Of a stretch of 64,000 nucleotides of DNA, positions 1-9,225 are shown piece by piece (within the stretch, counting starts at the first letter, position 1; every line of letters starts with the position of its first letter). The stretch comes from Hydrogenophaga sp. Its GTDB lineage: Bacteria; Pseudomonadota; Gammaproteobacteria; Burkholderiales; Burkholderiaceae_C. Made by a program: the position numbers and the translations under genes. Where the stretch lies: positions 248,001 to 312,000 of the forward strand of contig NZ_JAUCZF010000005.1 of the NCBI RefSeq assembly GCF_030373245.1, read 5' to 3'. Under the pieces are notes generated by a model. The model saw only the letters and a program-made list of their open reading frames with translations. It was not told where the DNA came from and did not search any database.

Positions 1-591
1 GGCCGGCGTGAGGCGAATCTCACCTGTGGCCACGCCTTCGGAGGAGGGCGGTGCAGCGGTGTCCCGAGCTCGCTCGGGCACGGGCGCGGCGTAGCGCACG
101 CCGTTCTCCACGGAAGCGTTCATGACGAAGTTGGACGCGAAGCGCGAGACGTGCATGTCTCTGGCGAACTTCGCCTTGCCGTTGACCTCCACACCGATGG
201 CCTTGACCGATGCCTCGGCCGACATGCCCATGCTTTGCATGAGATCGTGGTTGTCCGACACCTCGCTCATCGTCATCATGCGGGTCTGCGCAGGTTCGCT
301 GGCCTCGACGAACTCCACGCACACGCTTGGCACCGGCTCGCCGCTCACCGAGTTCCAGCCCCAACCCAGGTTGATACCGGTCTCGGGAACCTCCAGAATC
401 TCGGTGCTGGCCTGAGGTGGCGCCCGGTAGCTGGCGCTCAGGGGATCCCCGCTGGGCTGGTTCCTGGCGTCCGGTGGCACGTAGGGCGGCGGGCGCTCGC
501 ACCCGACCAGCCAGAGCGCCGCACTCAGCAGCACCAGACCGGCAAAGCCAACAGGCCGGCGGCATGCGGGGGAGGTTGAGGGGGTGTGCAT
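1..591 (-). CDS. Predicted lipoprotein of unknown function (C-terminus beyond window)
   Basis: This reading frame runs from an ATG at 591 down to base 1 without a stop, so the C-terminus lies outside the window; 197 codons are visible. The N-terminus has an Arg-containing head, a hydrophobic stretch and a lipobox ending LVGC (Cys about residue 31), so a lipidated envelope protein is likely. The mature part begins Pro-rich and then forms a soluble domain with the blocks SVCVEFVEASEP and ASVENGVRYAAP, which I do not recognise. It is divergent from the thioesterase/acetyltransferase gene at 739. Function is unknown. Confidence 0.75.
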   Translation of the reverse strand, partial: MHTPSTSPACRRPVGFAGLVLLSAALWLVGCERPPPYVPPDARNQPSGDPLSASYRAPPQASTEILEVPETGINLGWGWNSVSGEPVPSVCVEFVEASEPAQTRMMTMSEVSDNHDLMQSMGMSAEASVKAIGVEVNGKAKFARDMHVSRFASNFVMNASVENGVRYAAPVPERARDTAAPPSSEGVATGEIRLTPA

Positions 592-738
592 GTCGCGCTC
601 CTGACCGGCTTGCATCACGAAACCGTCAAAATCACCGTAACACGCTGGCTGTATCGCGTGCAACCCCATCCCGGCTGGGCATGGACGCCATGTCCATCGG
701 TTCCCATGCCTTTCCTCAGTCCATTCAGCTCAGCCGCC

Positions 739-1602
739 ATGTCTTTGCAGCGCTCCGATTTCCGATTCTTCCACCGCCTGCGCGTGCGCTGGGCCGAGGT
801 GGATATGCAGAAGATCGTCTTCAACGCCCATTACCTGATGTACTTCGACACCGCCATCGCCGACTACTGGCGGGCGCTGGTCCTGCCGTACCAGGCCACC
901 ATGGACAGCTTGGCTGGAGACCTGTACGTGGTCAAGGCGACGGTGGAGTTCCACGCATCGGCCGAGGTGGACGACCAGATCGAAGTGGCCATGAAGTGCG
1001 CGCGCATCGGCACCTCGTCCATGGTCTTCACCGGCGCCATCTTCCGCGGTGAGCAGCACCTGATCTCGGGCGAGATCGTCTACGTGTTTGCCGACCCGGC
1101 CACGCAGACCTCCCGCCCCGTGCCACCCGTACTGCGGGAAACCATCATGGGCTATGAGGCGGGTGAGGCGATGGTGACGCTCAAGAGGGGTGGGTGGGAC
1201 GCACTGGGCACCCATGCGCAGCGCATTCGCACCGAGGTGTTCGTGCAGGAACAGCGCATTCCCCAGGAACTGGAGTGGGACGCGGCCGATGCCACGGCCC
1301 TGCACGCCGTGGCCTACAACCGCCTGGGCGAAGCGGTTGCCACCGGGCGGCTGTTGCCGCACGGGCCCGGGGTGGTGAAGATCGGTCGCATGGCGGTGAA
1401 CCGGGTGCTGCGGGGTGGCCAGGTCGGCCGCCAGGTGCTGCACGCGTTGATGGACGCGGCAGCTGAGCGCGGGGAGCGCGAGGTGATGCTGCATGCGCAG
1501 CGCAGCGCCGAGGGCTTCTACCGCCGATTGGGGTTTGAGCAGCGCGGCGAGCCGTTTGAAGAAGCCGGCATCACCCACGTGGAGATGTTCACACGCCTGT
1601 AA
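739..1602 (+). CDS. YbgC-type acyl-CoA thioesterase fused to GNAT acetyltransferase
   Basis: The 287-residue protein has two domains. Residues 1-140 form a 4-hydroxybenzoyl-CoA thioesterase (YbgC-like hotdog) domain with VRWAEVD near residues 16-22, where the Asp matches the catalytic position, followed by the conserved NAHYLMYFD block. Residues 145-287 are a GNAT acetyltransferase with the acetyl-CoA loop around RGGQVGR and the closing FYRRLGF block. The ATG at 739 was chosen because the hotdog fold starts just after it; in-frame ATGs at 586 and 706 would add a non-conserved leader. The partners suggest acyl-CoA hydrolysis and acyl transfer to an unknown small amine, but substrates cannot be read from sequence. 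Confidence 0.85.
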   Translation: MSLQRSDFRFFHRLRVRWAEVDMQKIVFNAHYLMYFDTAIADYWRALVLPYQATMDSLAGDLYVVKATVEFHASAEVDDQIEVAMKCARIGTSSMVFTGAIFRGEQHLISGEIVYVFADPATQTSRPVPPVLRETIMGYEAGEAMVTLKRGGWDALGTHAQRIRTEVFVQEQRIPQELEWDAADATALHAVAYNRLGEAVATGRLLPHGPGVVKIGRMAVNRVLRGGQVGRQVLHALMDAAAERGEREVMLHAQRSAEGFYRRLGFEQRGEPFEEAGITHVEMFTRL

Positions 1603-1739
1603 GCAAAGGTGAGCGACCGGGCAAGGTCGTTCGGTGCAGCTCCCCAAGCAGCGACAATACGCGGTTGCGACGGCGCCCCAGGCGGCCGTCTTCAGGCCAG
1701 TCGCCCACCCGGCGCGGGCCCGCACCTCCCGACTGTTTC

Positions 1740-4055
1740 ATGGCCAAGAAAAAGCGCATCTCTCCACCCGCAGCGGGCCCAAACGGCGCCAGCGCCAAGC
1801 CCGTCGCCGGGCCCGCCCAGAACGGCCCTCCCCAAGCGCCAGCGGTAGCGCCCAACCCCATTTCCAGGGCGCGACCTGCGCCAGCACCTGCCTTGGCGAT
1901 GCTGCCGGGCGAGGTGCTCAAGGGCGACTGGACGGTGGCCCTCCTGGCCTTGATGATGTTCCTGGCCCCGGCGCTGGGCGTGCCGAACGAGGAAATGCTG
2001 CAGGACACGCTCAAGTCCATCGTGGTGTCGTTTGCGGCGCTCGTCGCTGCGCTGGCGTTTTTCTGGAACCAGCGCACCCGCACTCAGCCCTTGCGCTGGC
2101 ATGGCCTGATGTGGCTGCCGCTGCTGCTGATGGTGTACGCGCTGGGCAGCATGGTCTGGTCGCACACCTACCTGGCCGGCGTGGAGGCCATCCGCTGGTT
2201 CATCTTCTCGGTGCTGCTCTGGCTGGGTCTGAACACCCTGGACCGCGAGCGGCTGCCCACGCTGGCGTGGGGCATCCACGTGGGTGCGGTGGTCGCCTCG
2301 CTCTGGACTGCGTTGCAGTACTGGGCGGATTTCGCTTTCTTCCCCCAGGGTCCCAACCCAGCCTCGACCTTCGTCAACCGCAACTTCTTCGCCGAATTTG
2401 TGGTCTGTACGCTGCCGTTCTCGGTCTACCTGCTGGCCCGCGCGCGCAACAGCGCAACGGTTGCCTTGCTGGCGTTCAGCATCGGCTTCAACCTGGTCGC
2501 GATGTTCATGACCGGCACGCGCTCGGCGCTGCTGGCCTTTATTGCGCTGCTGGTGGTGCTGCCCTTCATCGTCTGGCGCTATCGCCAGCACCTGGCACTC
2601 TCCGGCTGGGACGCTGGGCGGCGCATCCTGGCCGGCGGCCTGATCGTGGCCACGGTGCTTGGCCTGGGCCTGATCACCACAGGCAACCCCAAGATGGTGG
2701 AGGAGAACCGCACCGAGGGGCGCGGCCTCAACGCGCTGGAGCGCAGCTTTGCGCGCGCCAAGTCCATGGCCGCCACCGAGGAGTACACCGAGCGCTCGTT
2801 CTCGATCCGCTGGGTGATGTGGAAAGCCACCGGCCGCATCATCCAGGAGCGGCCGCTGACGGGTGTGGGCGCGGGCGCCTGGGAAGTCGACATCCCGCTG
2901 TACCAGGAAGCCGGCTCCCAGCTGGAGACCGACTATTACGTGCACAACGAGGTCCTGCAGCTCTTGGCCGAATACGGGCTGGCCGGCTGGATCTTTCTGC
3001 TGACGCTGCTGGCGTACCTCAGCCGAGCAGCCTGGCGCACCTGGCGCCTGAGTGGTGACGACGCGCGCCAGGAGGGCATGTTGCGCGCCACCACACTGGC
3101 TGCGCTGATGGCGTTCCTGATCGTGAGCAACGCCGGTTTCCCCTGGCGCATGGCCAGCACCGGCGCGCTGTTCGCCTTGTGCCTCGCCATCCTGGCCGCG
3201 TCCGACGCGCGCCTCGCGCAGCGCGGCTGGTCGGCCGCGGCCCGTCTGAACTGGAAGCCGGCTTTTTCCCAGATCGGTGCGGTCACCACCATGGGCTGCC
3301 TGGCGCTGGCGGCCTACATCACCCAGCAGGCGGCCGCCTCCGAGAGCCTGATCGTGCGCGCCACCAAGATCGCCCTGTCGGTCAGCCAGTCGGGCGACTA
3401 CAACAACCCCAAATGGATCAAGCAGCGCGCAGAAATGCTGGACCTGATCCGGCGCGGTATCGACATCAACCCTCACTACCGCAAGATCACGCCGATGGTG
3501 GCCGACGAGCTCGCCAAATGGGGCGACTGGACCAACGCGGTGTGGATCTGGGAGTCGGTGCTGGGCTCAAGGCCGTATGTGACGGCCATCATGAGCAACG
3601 TGGCGCGTGGCCACGCCCAGATGGGCGAACCCGACAAGGCCATGGCCATGCTGGAGCGTGCCAAGGTGCTGCAGCCCATGGCGCCGTCGGTGCGCTCGCT
3701 GGAGGTCATCCTCCTGAGCCGCAACGGCAACGAACCCAAGGCCCTGGCGATGGCGCGCGAAGACATCCTGGCCGAGCGCTACGACTACGACATGGTCAAC
3801 ACCGGCTATGTGCTGGCCATGCGCGCCAAAGACTATGACCTCGCGATCAAGTCGATGGAGCTGCGCAACAAGGGCTGGCCAGCGAACAAGCTCGATGCCG
3901 ATGCCAAGCTCGGGAACGCCTGGGTCGGCAAGGGCGACACCAACAAGGCGATGGAGTATTTCCGCGCCGCCATGGCCGCCACACCGCCAGGCCAGGAGCA
4001 GGCCACGTTGAACATGATTCCGCAGCCGCTCTGGCCGCTGCTGCAAAAGCCTTGA
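1740..4055 (+). CDS. O-antigen ligase/Wzy-like membrane protein with C-terminal TPRs
   Basis: The 771-residue protein starts with a basic, Ala/Pro-rich cytoplasmic leader (MAKKKRISPP, about 55 residues). About ten to twelve membrane segments follow. A long periplasmic loop carries the Wzy_C hallmarks: an Arg-rich stretch, PLTGVGAGAW, and VHNEVLQLLAEYG. After the last membrane segments near residue 540, the C-terminal 200 residues look like tetratricopeptide repeats (for example NVARGHAQMGEPDKAMAMLE). This architecture is typical of WaaL/PglL/Wzy-type enzymes that polymerise or transfer lipid-linked glycans to lipid A or pilin. No glycan genes lie next to it, so the acceptor is unknown. Confidence 0.85.
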   Translation: MAKKKRISPPAAGPNGASAKPVAGPAQNGPPQAPAVAPNPISRARPAPAPALAMLPGEVLKGDWTVALLALMMFLAPALGVPNEEMLQDTLKSIVVSFAALVAALAFFWNQRTRTQPLRWHGLMWLPLLLMVYALGSMVWSHTYLAGVEAIRWFIFSVLLWLGLNTLDRERLPTLAWGIHVGAVVASLWTALQYWADFAFFPQGPNPASTFVNRNFFAEFVVCTLPFSVYLLARARNSATVALLAFSIGFNLVAMFMTGTRSALLAFIALLVVLPFIVWRYRQHLALSGWDAGRRILAGGLIVATVLGLGLITTGNPKMVEENRTEGRGLNALERSFARAKSMAATEEYTERSFSIRWVMWKATGRIIQERPLTGVGAGAWEVDIPLYQEAGSQLETDYYVHNEVLQLLAEYGLAGWIFLLTLLAYLSRAAWRTWRLSGDDARQEGMLRATTLAALMAFLIVSNAGFPWRMASTGALFALCLAILAASDARLAQRGWSAAARLNWKPAFSQIGAVTTMGCLALAAYITQQAAASESLIVRATKIALSVSQSGDYNNPKWIKQRAEMLDLIRRGIDINPHYRKITPMVADELAKWGDWTNAVWIWESVLGSRPYVTAIMSNVARGHAQMGEPDKAMAMLERAKVLQPMAPSVRSLEVILLSRNGNEPKALAMAREDILAERYDYDMVNTGYVLAMRAKDYDLAIKSMELRNKGWPANKLDADAKLGNAWVGKGDTNKAMEYFRAAMAATPPGQEQATLNMIPQPLWPLLQKP

Positions 4056-4076
4056 GCCCTCGGGTACCTCTGCGTC

Positions 4077-4931
4077 TCACAGCGCCAGCGTGGCGTGCGC
4101 GGGTGTCGGCGTGGTCCAGCCCGGTGCGTCTGGCAGATGGGTCCATTCCCAGGCTTGCACCGTGGGGGCTAGAGATCCCCGCGCCTGCACCTTGAGCACC
4201 AGGCTGCTGCGCGTGCCATAGCCCGCAGCCGGCAGGTGCACGAAAGCGGCTGACAGCGCACGTTCGCGCTCCGGATCGATGCCGGTGGCGGGTAGGCGGT
4301 CCGGTGGCGCTGGTGTGGCATCGGCCAGCGCGGCGCTCAGCTGGTGGCGTTCAGGATCCGACTCCGCGCTGGTTCCTGACAGATGGCTGGTCTGCAACGC
4401 CGTTTGCAGCGCCGCCTTGAGCCGCAGCGTCTTGGGCCAGGGGGTATCCAGCGAGGCGTTGGAAAGACCGTAAACGCCCGGACCCAGAGTTTGCAGAGCC
4501 AGCTCGGACTGCGGGCCTGCATGCGGTTGAGCCGGATCGCAGTTGCTCATCCAGGCCCAGTGGCCACGGCGCAAGTCACCGACCACCAGATTGAACCCCG
4601 CGTAGGCCATCGGCTCGATCTCGCGACCCATCATCGCCGGCTCATCGTGCGCTCCCTGCAACCAGCGTGTGGTCAGCTCGCCCCGGCTGCGCAAACCGCT
4701 GGCAGCGTCGGGGCCACGAACGTTGGTCAGCATCGCCACACGACCAGCTGCGCTCACGCCCAGCCAGGTGCCGCCATCGCGCAGGTCGCGCCCTGCCAGC
4801 ACCTCGACACCAGCGTCTGCGCCCCAACGATGCAGCGGCGCGGTCGGGCGGTCAAAAAACTCGTCTCGGTTGGCCGCGAGCAGCAACGGCAAACCGGGTC
4901 TGGCCTGGATGGCAAAAGCGATCAGGCACAC
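4077..4931 (-). CDS. NRDE family (TANGO2-like) protein
   Basis: The protein begins CLIAFA and contains ANRDEFFDRPT near residues 20-30, the signature of the NRDE/TANGO2 family, followed by GRDLRDGGTWLGV and LTNVR. The N-terminal Cys after the start resembles Ntn-hydrolase-type families, but the activity is not established. The start is a GTG at 4931, chosen because family members begin Met-Cys-Leu-Ile; it lies 10 bases past the ygfZ stop with GAGG upstream. The gene is probably co-transcribed with ygfZ. Length is 284 residues, normal for the family. Confidence 0.85.
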   Translation of the reverse strand: MCLIAFAIQARPGLPLLLAANRDEFFDRPTAPLHRWGADAGVEVLAGRDLRDGGTWLGVSAAGRVAMLTNVRGPDAASGLRSRGELTTRWLQGAHDEPAMMGREIEPMAYAGFNLVVGDLRRGHWAWMSNCDPAQPHAGPQSELALQTLGPGVYGLSNASLDTPWPKTLRLKAALQTALQTSHLSGTSAESDPERHQLSAALADATPAPPDRLPATGIDPERERALSAAFVHLPAAGYGTRSSLVLKVQARGSLAPTVQAWEWTHLPDAPGWTTPTPAHATLAL

Positions 4932-4941
4932 GGGCCTGGCC

Positions 4942-5877
4942 TCAGATGTCTTCCAGCAACGGGTAGGGCAGGGCCAGCAACCGGAGCTCTGGGCCATCGG
5001 CGCTGCCTGCAGACAGGCGGCCGCCCTGCGCGGCACTGACCTGCATGGAGACGATGCCGTTCCAGCCACCCGCGGGCGACGCCGCGGCTGCGGCCACCGT
5101 GCCGCAAGGCTGGTCAGCATCGCTGTCGTGAAACACGTCCTGACCCACCGCCAGAGGGACTTCGCAGGCGACTCGGTAGGCGCGCCGTTTGAGCGTGCCG
5201 CGGAACTGGCTGCGGGCGACCACCTCCTGGCCAGGGTAGCAGCCCTTCTTGAAGTTCACCCCGCCTACCGACTCGTAGTTCAGCATCTGGGGCACAAAGG
5301 CCTCGGCCACGGGCTGGCTCAGCGTGGCCACGCCGCTCATGACCTCAAGCCAGGACCAGACTGCGGGGTCCAGAGCGGGGCCAACCGGCGCCTCCGCCTC
5401 GACTCCCTCGGCCATTGGCCGCACGCACAAGGCACGCGCCATCCCTTCGGACGGATACAGGCGAGTCCATGACGTCCCATCCTCGCAGGCGCGGTGACTC
5501 CACGGGGTGTCGGGCAGACCGGCCACCGCCGCACCGGCCACGCCCCAGATGGCGAACGCGTCGCTCGCATCACTGAGCTTGACCTGGGCGCGCAGGACAA
5601 ACATGGACAGGCGCTTGAGCGTGGCCGCCAGCAGATCCCGGCTGCACAGCAGCAATATCTCGTCGTGGCCCCGCTTCAAGCCGATGAAGCTGGCCAGCAT
5701 GCGCCCCTTGGCTGAGCAAAAAGCGGCCAGGCGGGCTTCGGACAGACCGAGCAGGGCAAAGTCCTGCGTCAGCTGGCCTTGCAGAAACTTGGCGGCTTCT
5801 GGCCCCTGGGCGCGGATCACGCCCAGCGAGTCCAGTCGGGCGACACCTTGGGGCATTGAGGGGAGGGTGGTGGTCAT
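4942..5877 (-). CDS. ygfZ: YgfZ/GcvT-type folate-binding protein, Fe-S repair
   Basis: The 311-residue protein carries the YgfZ signature KKGCYPGQEVV near residues 205-215, whose Cys is required in the family, and an N-terminal block ending QGQLTQD, as in GcvT-like tetrahydrofolate-binding proteins. YgfZ works in the cytoplasm in the assembly or repair of certain Fe-S clusters. The ATG at 5877 (MTTTLPSMPQ) has AGGA upstream and is preferred to an in-frame ATG at 5901. The gene is divergent from mltG and sits directly upstream of the NRDE gene; ygfZ and mltG are common neighbours in Burkholderiales. Confidence 0.92.
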   Translation of the reverse strand: MTTTLPSMPQGVARLDSLGVIRAQGPEAAKFLQGQLTQDFALLGLSEARLAAFCSAKGRMLASFIGLKRGHDEILLLCSRDLLAATLKRLSMFVLRAQVKLSDASDAFAIWGVAGAAVAGLPDTPWSHRACEDGTSWTRLYPSEGMARALCVRPMAEGVEAEAPVGPALDPAVWSWLEVMSGVATLSQPVAEAFVPQMLNYESVGGVNFKKGCYPGQEVVARSQFRGTLKRRAYRVACEVPLAVGQDVFHDSDADQPCGTVAAAAASPAGGWNGIVSMQVSAAQGGRLSAGSADGPELRLLALPYPLLEDI

Positions 5878-5953
5878 GAGAGGTCCTGCGAGCGCTGGCA
5901 CAGAGGTGCGTTGATGGCTCGATTATGATCATGGCGCCCTCGGGCCGGCCTCG

Positions 5954-7000
5954 TTGCCACCCTTGTCCCCACCGCCTTCCTGCCCACGGCTGCAGCTCTT
6001 GATTCGCCTGTTCAAACGCCTTCTGATTGCGTGTGTGCTGCTGGCCATGCTGGTGGCAGGCGCCGCTGTGTGGTGGCTCCAGCGCCCACTGGTGCCAGCC
6101 GACGCCACCCAGGCGCTGGAGCTGACGGTGGCGCCCGGCGCTTCGCCCAGACGAGTGGCGGAATCGCTGGCCAACGCAGGCGCCGAGTCGCCTGCCACGC
6201 TGCTGTTTGCCTGGTTCCGGCTGTCGGGACAGGCGCGCGACATCAAGGCGGGCAGCTACGAGTTCGAAGCCGGCACGACGCCGCGAAGTCTGCTGGACAA
6301 GCTGGTGCGGGGCGACCAGGCACTGCGCAGCCTGACCCTGCTGGAAGGCTGGAACATCCGGGAGATGATGGCGGCGGTGCGCAGCTCGCCCGATCTGCAA
6401 CAGGACATCGAGGGCATGAGCCTGCCCGAGATCATGACGCTGATCGGCTACCCCGGCCGCCACCCCGAGGGCCGCTTTTTCCCCGATACCTACCGCATGG
6501 TGAAGCACGCACCGGCCTCCACCGTGCTGCGCCAGGCTGCTCTGGCGATGGACCAGCGCCTGGCAGAAGCCTGGGCGCAGCGCAGCGCCACGACGCCGCT
6601 GCGATCACCCGACGAAGCGCTGATCCTGGCCAGCATCGTCGAGAAAGAGACCGGGCTGGAAAGCGACCGTGCGCAGATTGCCGGCGTGTTCAGCAACCGG
6701 CTGCGCATCGGCATGCGACTGCAGACCGATCCCACCGTGATCTACGGTCTGGGCGAGCGTTTCGACGGCAACCTGCGCCGCATTCACCTGCAGACCGACA
6801 CACCCTACAACACCTACACCCGCGCCGGGCTGCCGCCCACGCCGATCGCCATGCCGGGCTGGAACAGCCTGCTCGCGGCTGTGCAGCCGCAAGCCACCCG
6901 GGCGCTCTATTTCGTCTCGCGCGGCGATGGCTCCAGCCAGTTCAGCGTCACCCTGCAAGAGCACAACGCCGCCGTGCAGCGTTTCATCCTGCGTCGCTGA
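5954..7000 (+). CDS. mltG: Endolytic murein transglycosylase MltG
   Basis: The protein has one N-terminal membrane anchor ([19 protein letters not shown], about residues 24-42), a LysM-like segment around [15 protein letters not shown], and the YceG domain with EGRFFPDTY, the catalytic-Glu block ASIVEKET near residue 230, and [11 protein letters not shown] close to the C-terminus. It cleaves nascent peptidoglycan in the periplasm and sets glycan strand length. The start is uncertain: no in-frame ATG precedes the anchor, so TTG at 5954 or TTG at 5999 is likely used. tmk and holB follow, the usual order in gammaproteobacteria and betaproteobacteria. Confidence 0.93.
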   Translation: MPPLSPPPSCPRLQLLIRLFKRLLIACVLLAMLVAGAAVWWLQRPLVPADATQALELTVAPGASPRRVAESLANAGAESPATLLFAWFRLSGQARDIKAGSYEFEAGTTPRSLLDKLVRGDQALRSLTLLEGWNIREMMAAVRSSPDLQQDIEGMSLPEIMTLIGYPGRHPEGRFFPDTYRMVKHAPASTVLRQAALAMDQRLAEAWAQRSATTPLRSPDEALILASIVEKETGLESDRAQIAGVFSNRLRIGMRLQTDPTVIYGLGERFDGNLRRIHLQTDTPYNTYTRAGLPPTPIAMPGWNSLLAAVQPQATRALYFVSRGDGSSQFSVTLQEHNAAVQRFILRR

Positions 7001-7029
7001 GCGCGCTGCCCGAGGCTTATGCTTGCCGC

Positions 7030-7680
7030 ATGACAACAACCGGTTTGTTCATCAGTTTCGAGGGGATCGACGGCGCGGGCAAGTCCACCCACATCGCGGG
7101 CCTGGCCGATGCCTTTCGCGCCCAGGGCAGGGTGGTGACGCTGACCCGCGAGCCAGGCGGGACGCCACTGGCCGAAAAGCTGCGTGCGCTGGTACTGAAC
7201 GACGCCATGGATCCGCTGTGCGAAGCCTTGCTCATGTTTGCAGCGCGCCGCGACCACCTGCAGCAGGTGATCGAGCCGGCGCTCGCTCGGGGCGAAGTGG
7301 TGCTGTGCGACCGCTTTACCGATGCCACCGTGGCGTACCAGGGCTTTGGGCGCGGCTTTGATCTGGCTGTGTTGCGCCAGCTCGAAAACTGGGTCCAGGC
7401 CTTGCCCGAAGGCGGACTGCGCCAGCCAGACCTGACGGTCTGGTTCGATCTGCCGCCAGCGACCGCCGCCAAGCGCCTGGCTGGTACCCGGGTGCCCGAC
7501 CGCTTCGAATCCCAGCCGGTCGAGTTTTTCACCCGCGTGGCAGCGGGCTACGCCCACCGTCTGCTGGAGCAGCCCGCCCGATTCGCCCGCATCGCCTCCG
7601 ACCGGCCGCTGGACGAGGTCTGGGTCAGCTTGCGCACCGCCTTCGAATACCGCGGCTGGCTGCAGCCGGTTGAGTCATGA
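7030..7680 (+). CDS. tmk: Thymidylate kinase
   Basis: The 216-residue protein opens with [14 protein letters not shown], a P-loop typical of dTMP kinase, followed by the [15 protein letters not shown] block and the [17 protein letters not shown] block that binds dTMP. It phosphorylates dTMP to dTDP for DNA synthesis. The ATG at 7030 lies 27 bases after the mltG stop. The last four bases of tmk (ATGA) contain the start of holB, so the two are translationally coupled. Confidence 0.96.
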   Translation: MTTTGLFISFEGIDGAGKSTHIAGLADAFRAQGRVVTLTREPGGTPLAEKLRALVLNDAMDPLCEALLMFAARRDHLQQVIEPALARGEVVLCDRFTDATVAYQGFGRGFDLAVLRQLENWVQALPEGGLRQPDLTVWFDLPPATAAKRLAGTRVPDRFESQPVEFFTRVAAGYAHRLLEQPARFARIASDRPLDEVWVSLRTAFEYRGWLQPVES

Positions 7681-8714
7681 GCCCAGGCCCTGCGGCGCTT
7701 GCGCCCTGGCTGCAAGACCAGTTGCGAACCTGTCAGACACAGCGCGGCCATGCGCTGCTGCTGGCCGGGCCGTCTGGTTTGGGGCAGTACGACCTGGCGC
7801 TGGCGCTGGCGCAGGCCTGGCTGTGTGAAGCGCCCACCGAAGCCGGTGCCTGCGGGCAGTGCGGCAGTTGCCATGCGGTGGACGTGCGCACCCATGCCGA
7901 TCTCTGCGTGCTCATGCCGGAAACCTTGTGCCTGGAGCTGGCCTGGCCACTCGACGAATCCGCGCAGAAAGACATCGACGACAAGAAGCGCAAACCGAGC
8001 AAGGTGATCCGGGTCGACGCCACTCGCCAGGCCGTCAGCTTCACCCAGTTCACCCGCTCGCGCGGCAGCACCAAGGTGGTGCTGGTGTACCCGGCCGAAC
8101 GCATGAACAACGAGTCGGCCAATACCTTGCTCAAAACTCTGGAAGAGCCGGTGGGCGCGGTGCGCCTGGTGCTGGCCACCGAAGCGGCCGACATGCTGCT
8201 GCCCACCATTCGCAGCCGCTGCCAGACCCACACCATGGCCTGGCCCGACGAAGGCCCGGCCGTCGACTGGTTGCTGGCTCAGGTCAACGCCGACCCCAAG
8301 CAGCACGCAACCCGGGAGCAGGCCCAGGTCTGGCTGCAAGCCGCCGGTGGACGCCCAGACGACGCACTCGACTGGGCCCGCAGCGGCCTGGACGCCCAGG
8401 CCTGGGCCGCCTTGCCACAAGCCCTGAGCCGCGGCGACTGGTCGCTGATGAGCGGCTGGCCTGCCGTGCGGCAGCTCGAGGTGCTGCAAAAGCTGTGCCA
8501 CGACCTGATGGCCCACGCCAGCGGCGGTGCACCCCGGTTCTTCCGGGCCGCCCAGTTGCCGCCAGCGCCGCGCTGGACCGCGCTGGCCCAATGGTCCAAA
8601 GAATTGCTGGCGGCGGCGCGCTCGGTCGAGCACCCCTTCAACCCGGGCCTGACGCAGGAAGCCTGGGCAGCCCACACCCGCGAGGTGCTTTCTCGGACGC
8701 CGCAGCGTGTCTGA
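7677..8714 (+). CDS. holB: DNA polymerase III subunit delta prime
   Basis: The 345-residue clamp-loader subunit has an AAA+ fold with a degenerate P-loop, [10 protein letters not shown] (Gln in place of the usual Lys), which is common in delta prime because it does not hydrolyse ATP. A zinc-binding CGQCGSCH cluster lies near residues 58-65, and the block [15 protein letters not shown] is typical of the family. A basic insert (DDKKRKPSK, about residues 100-108) is seen in betaproteobacterial homologues. The start overlaps the tmk stop by four bases. A hairpin terminator follows at 8717. Confidence 0.94.
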   Translation: MSPGPAALAPWLQDQLRTCQTQRGHALLLAGPSGLGQYDLALALAQAWLCEAPTEAGACGQCGSCHAVDVRTHADLCVLMPETLCLELAWPLDESAQKDIDDKKRKPSKVIRVDATRQAVSFTQFTRSRGSTKVVLVYPAERMNNESANTLLKTLEEPVGAVRLVLATEAADMLLPTIRSRCQTHTMAWPDEGPAVDWLLAQVNADPKQHATREQAQVWLQAAGGRPDDALDWARSGLDAQAWAALPQALSRGDWSLMSGWPAVRQLEVLQKLCHDLMAHASGGAPRFFRAAQLPPAPRWTALAQWSKELLAAARSVEHPFNPGLTQEAWAAHTREVLSRTPQRV

Positions 8715-8716
8715 AT

Positions 8717-8736
8717 CGCCAGATCTGGCGGCTTTT
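8717..8736 (+). terminator. Rho-independent terminator after holB
   Basis: A perfect 14-base palindrome, CGCCAGATCTGGCG, begins three bases after the holB stop and is followed within two bases by five T residues. It should end the mltG-tmk-holB transcript and separate it from pilZ. Confidence 0.75.
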
Positions 8737-8789
8737 TCGCGCGTACTCTGAATCTCACACGCACCGGATTGCCGCTAAACTTGCAGGCC

Positions 8790-9155
8790 ATGAGCACTTC
8801 ACCGGCAGCCAGCGCATCACGCCCAAGCGTGATCCAGCTTTCCATCAAGGAAAAAGCGGCGCTGTACGCGGCCTACATTCCACTGTTTGCCGATGGGGGA
8901 ATCTTCATCCCCTCCACCCGCGACTACCGTCTGGGCGACGACGTGTACGTGTTGCTGAGCCTGCCCGACGATCCTCAGCGATACCCGGTCGCAGGCAAGG
9001 TGGCTTGGGTCACGCCGGCCAAAGCCCAGGCAGGTCGCACCCAGGGAGTGGGCATCCGGTTCCCGGCGGACGAAAAATCGCGCCAGCTCAAGCTGCGCAT
9101 CGAAGAAATCCTGGGTACCCAGCTGGGTTCTGACCGCCCGACCCAGACCATCTGA
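8790..9155 (+). CDS. pilZ: PilZ domain protein (type IV pilus biogenesis type)
   Basis: This 121-residue single-domain protein contains ADGGIFIPSTRDYRLGD, VLLSLPDD and GKVAWVTP, as in the short PilZ proteins needed for type IV pilus assembly. These proteins usually lack the RxxxR c-di-GMP motif, and I do not see that motif here. The ATG at 8790 is preferred to one at 8769 because the conserved part starts after it. In many proteobacteria pilZ lies directly after holB and before tatD, as here. Confidence 0.9.
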   Translation: MSTSPAASASRPSVIQLSIKEKAALYAAYIPLFADGGIFIPSTRDYRLGDDVYVLLSLPDDPQRYPVAGKVAWVTPAKAQAGRTQGVGIRFPADEKSRQLKLRIEEILGTQLGSDRPTQTI

Positions 9156-9225
9156 CGGCCGTCCAGGCCGCGCTCGGGTCCGTGAGCACCCAGCAGGTGC
9201 GGCTTCCCGTGCGAAACTGCGGCCC

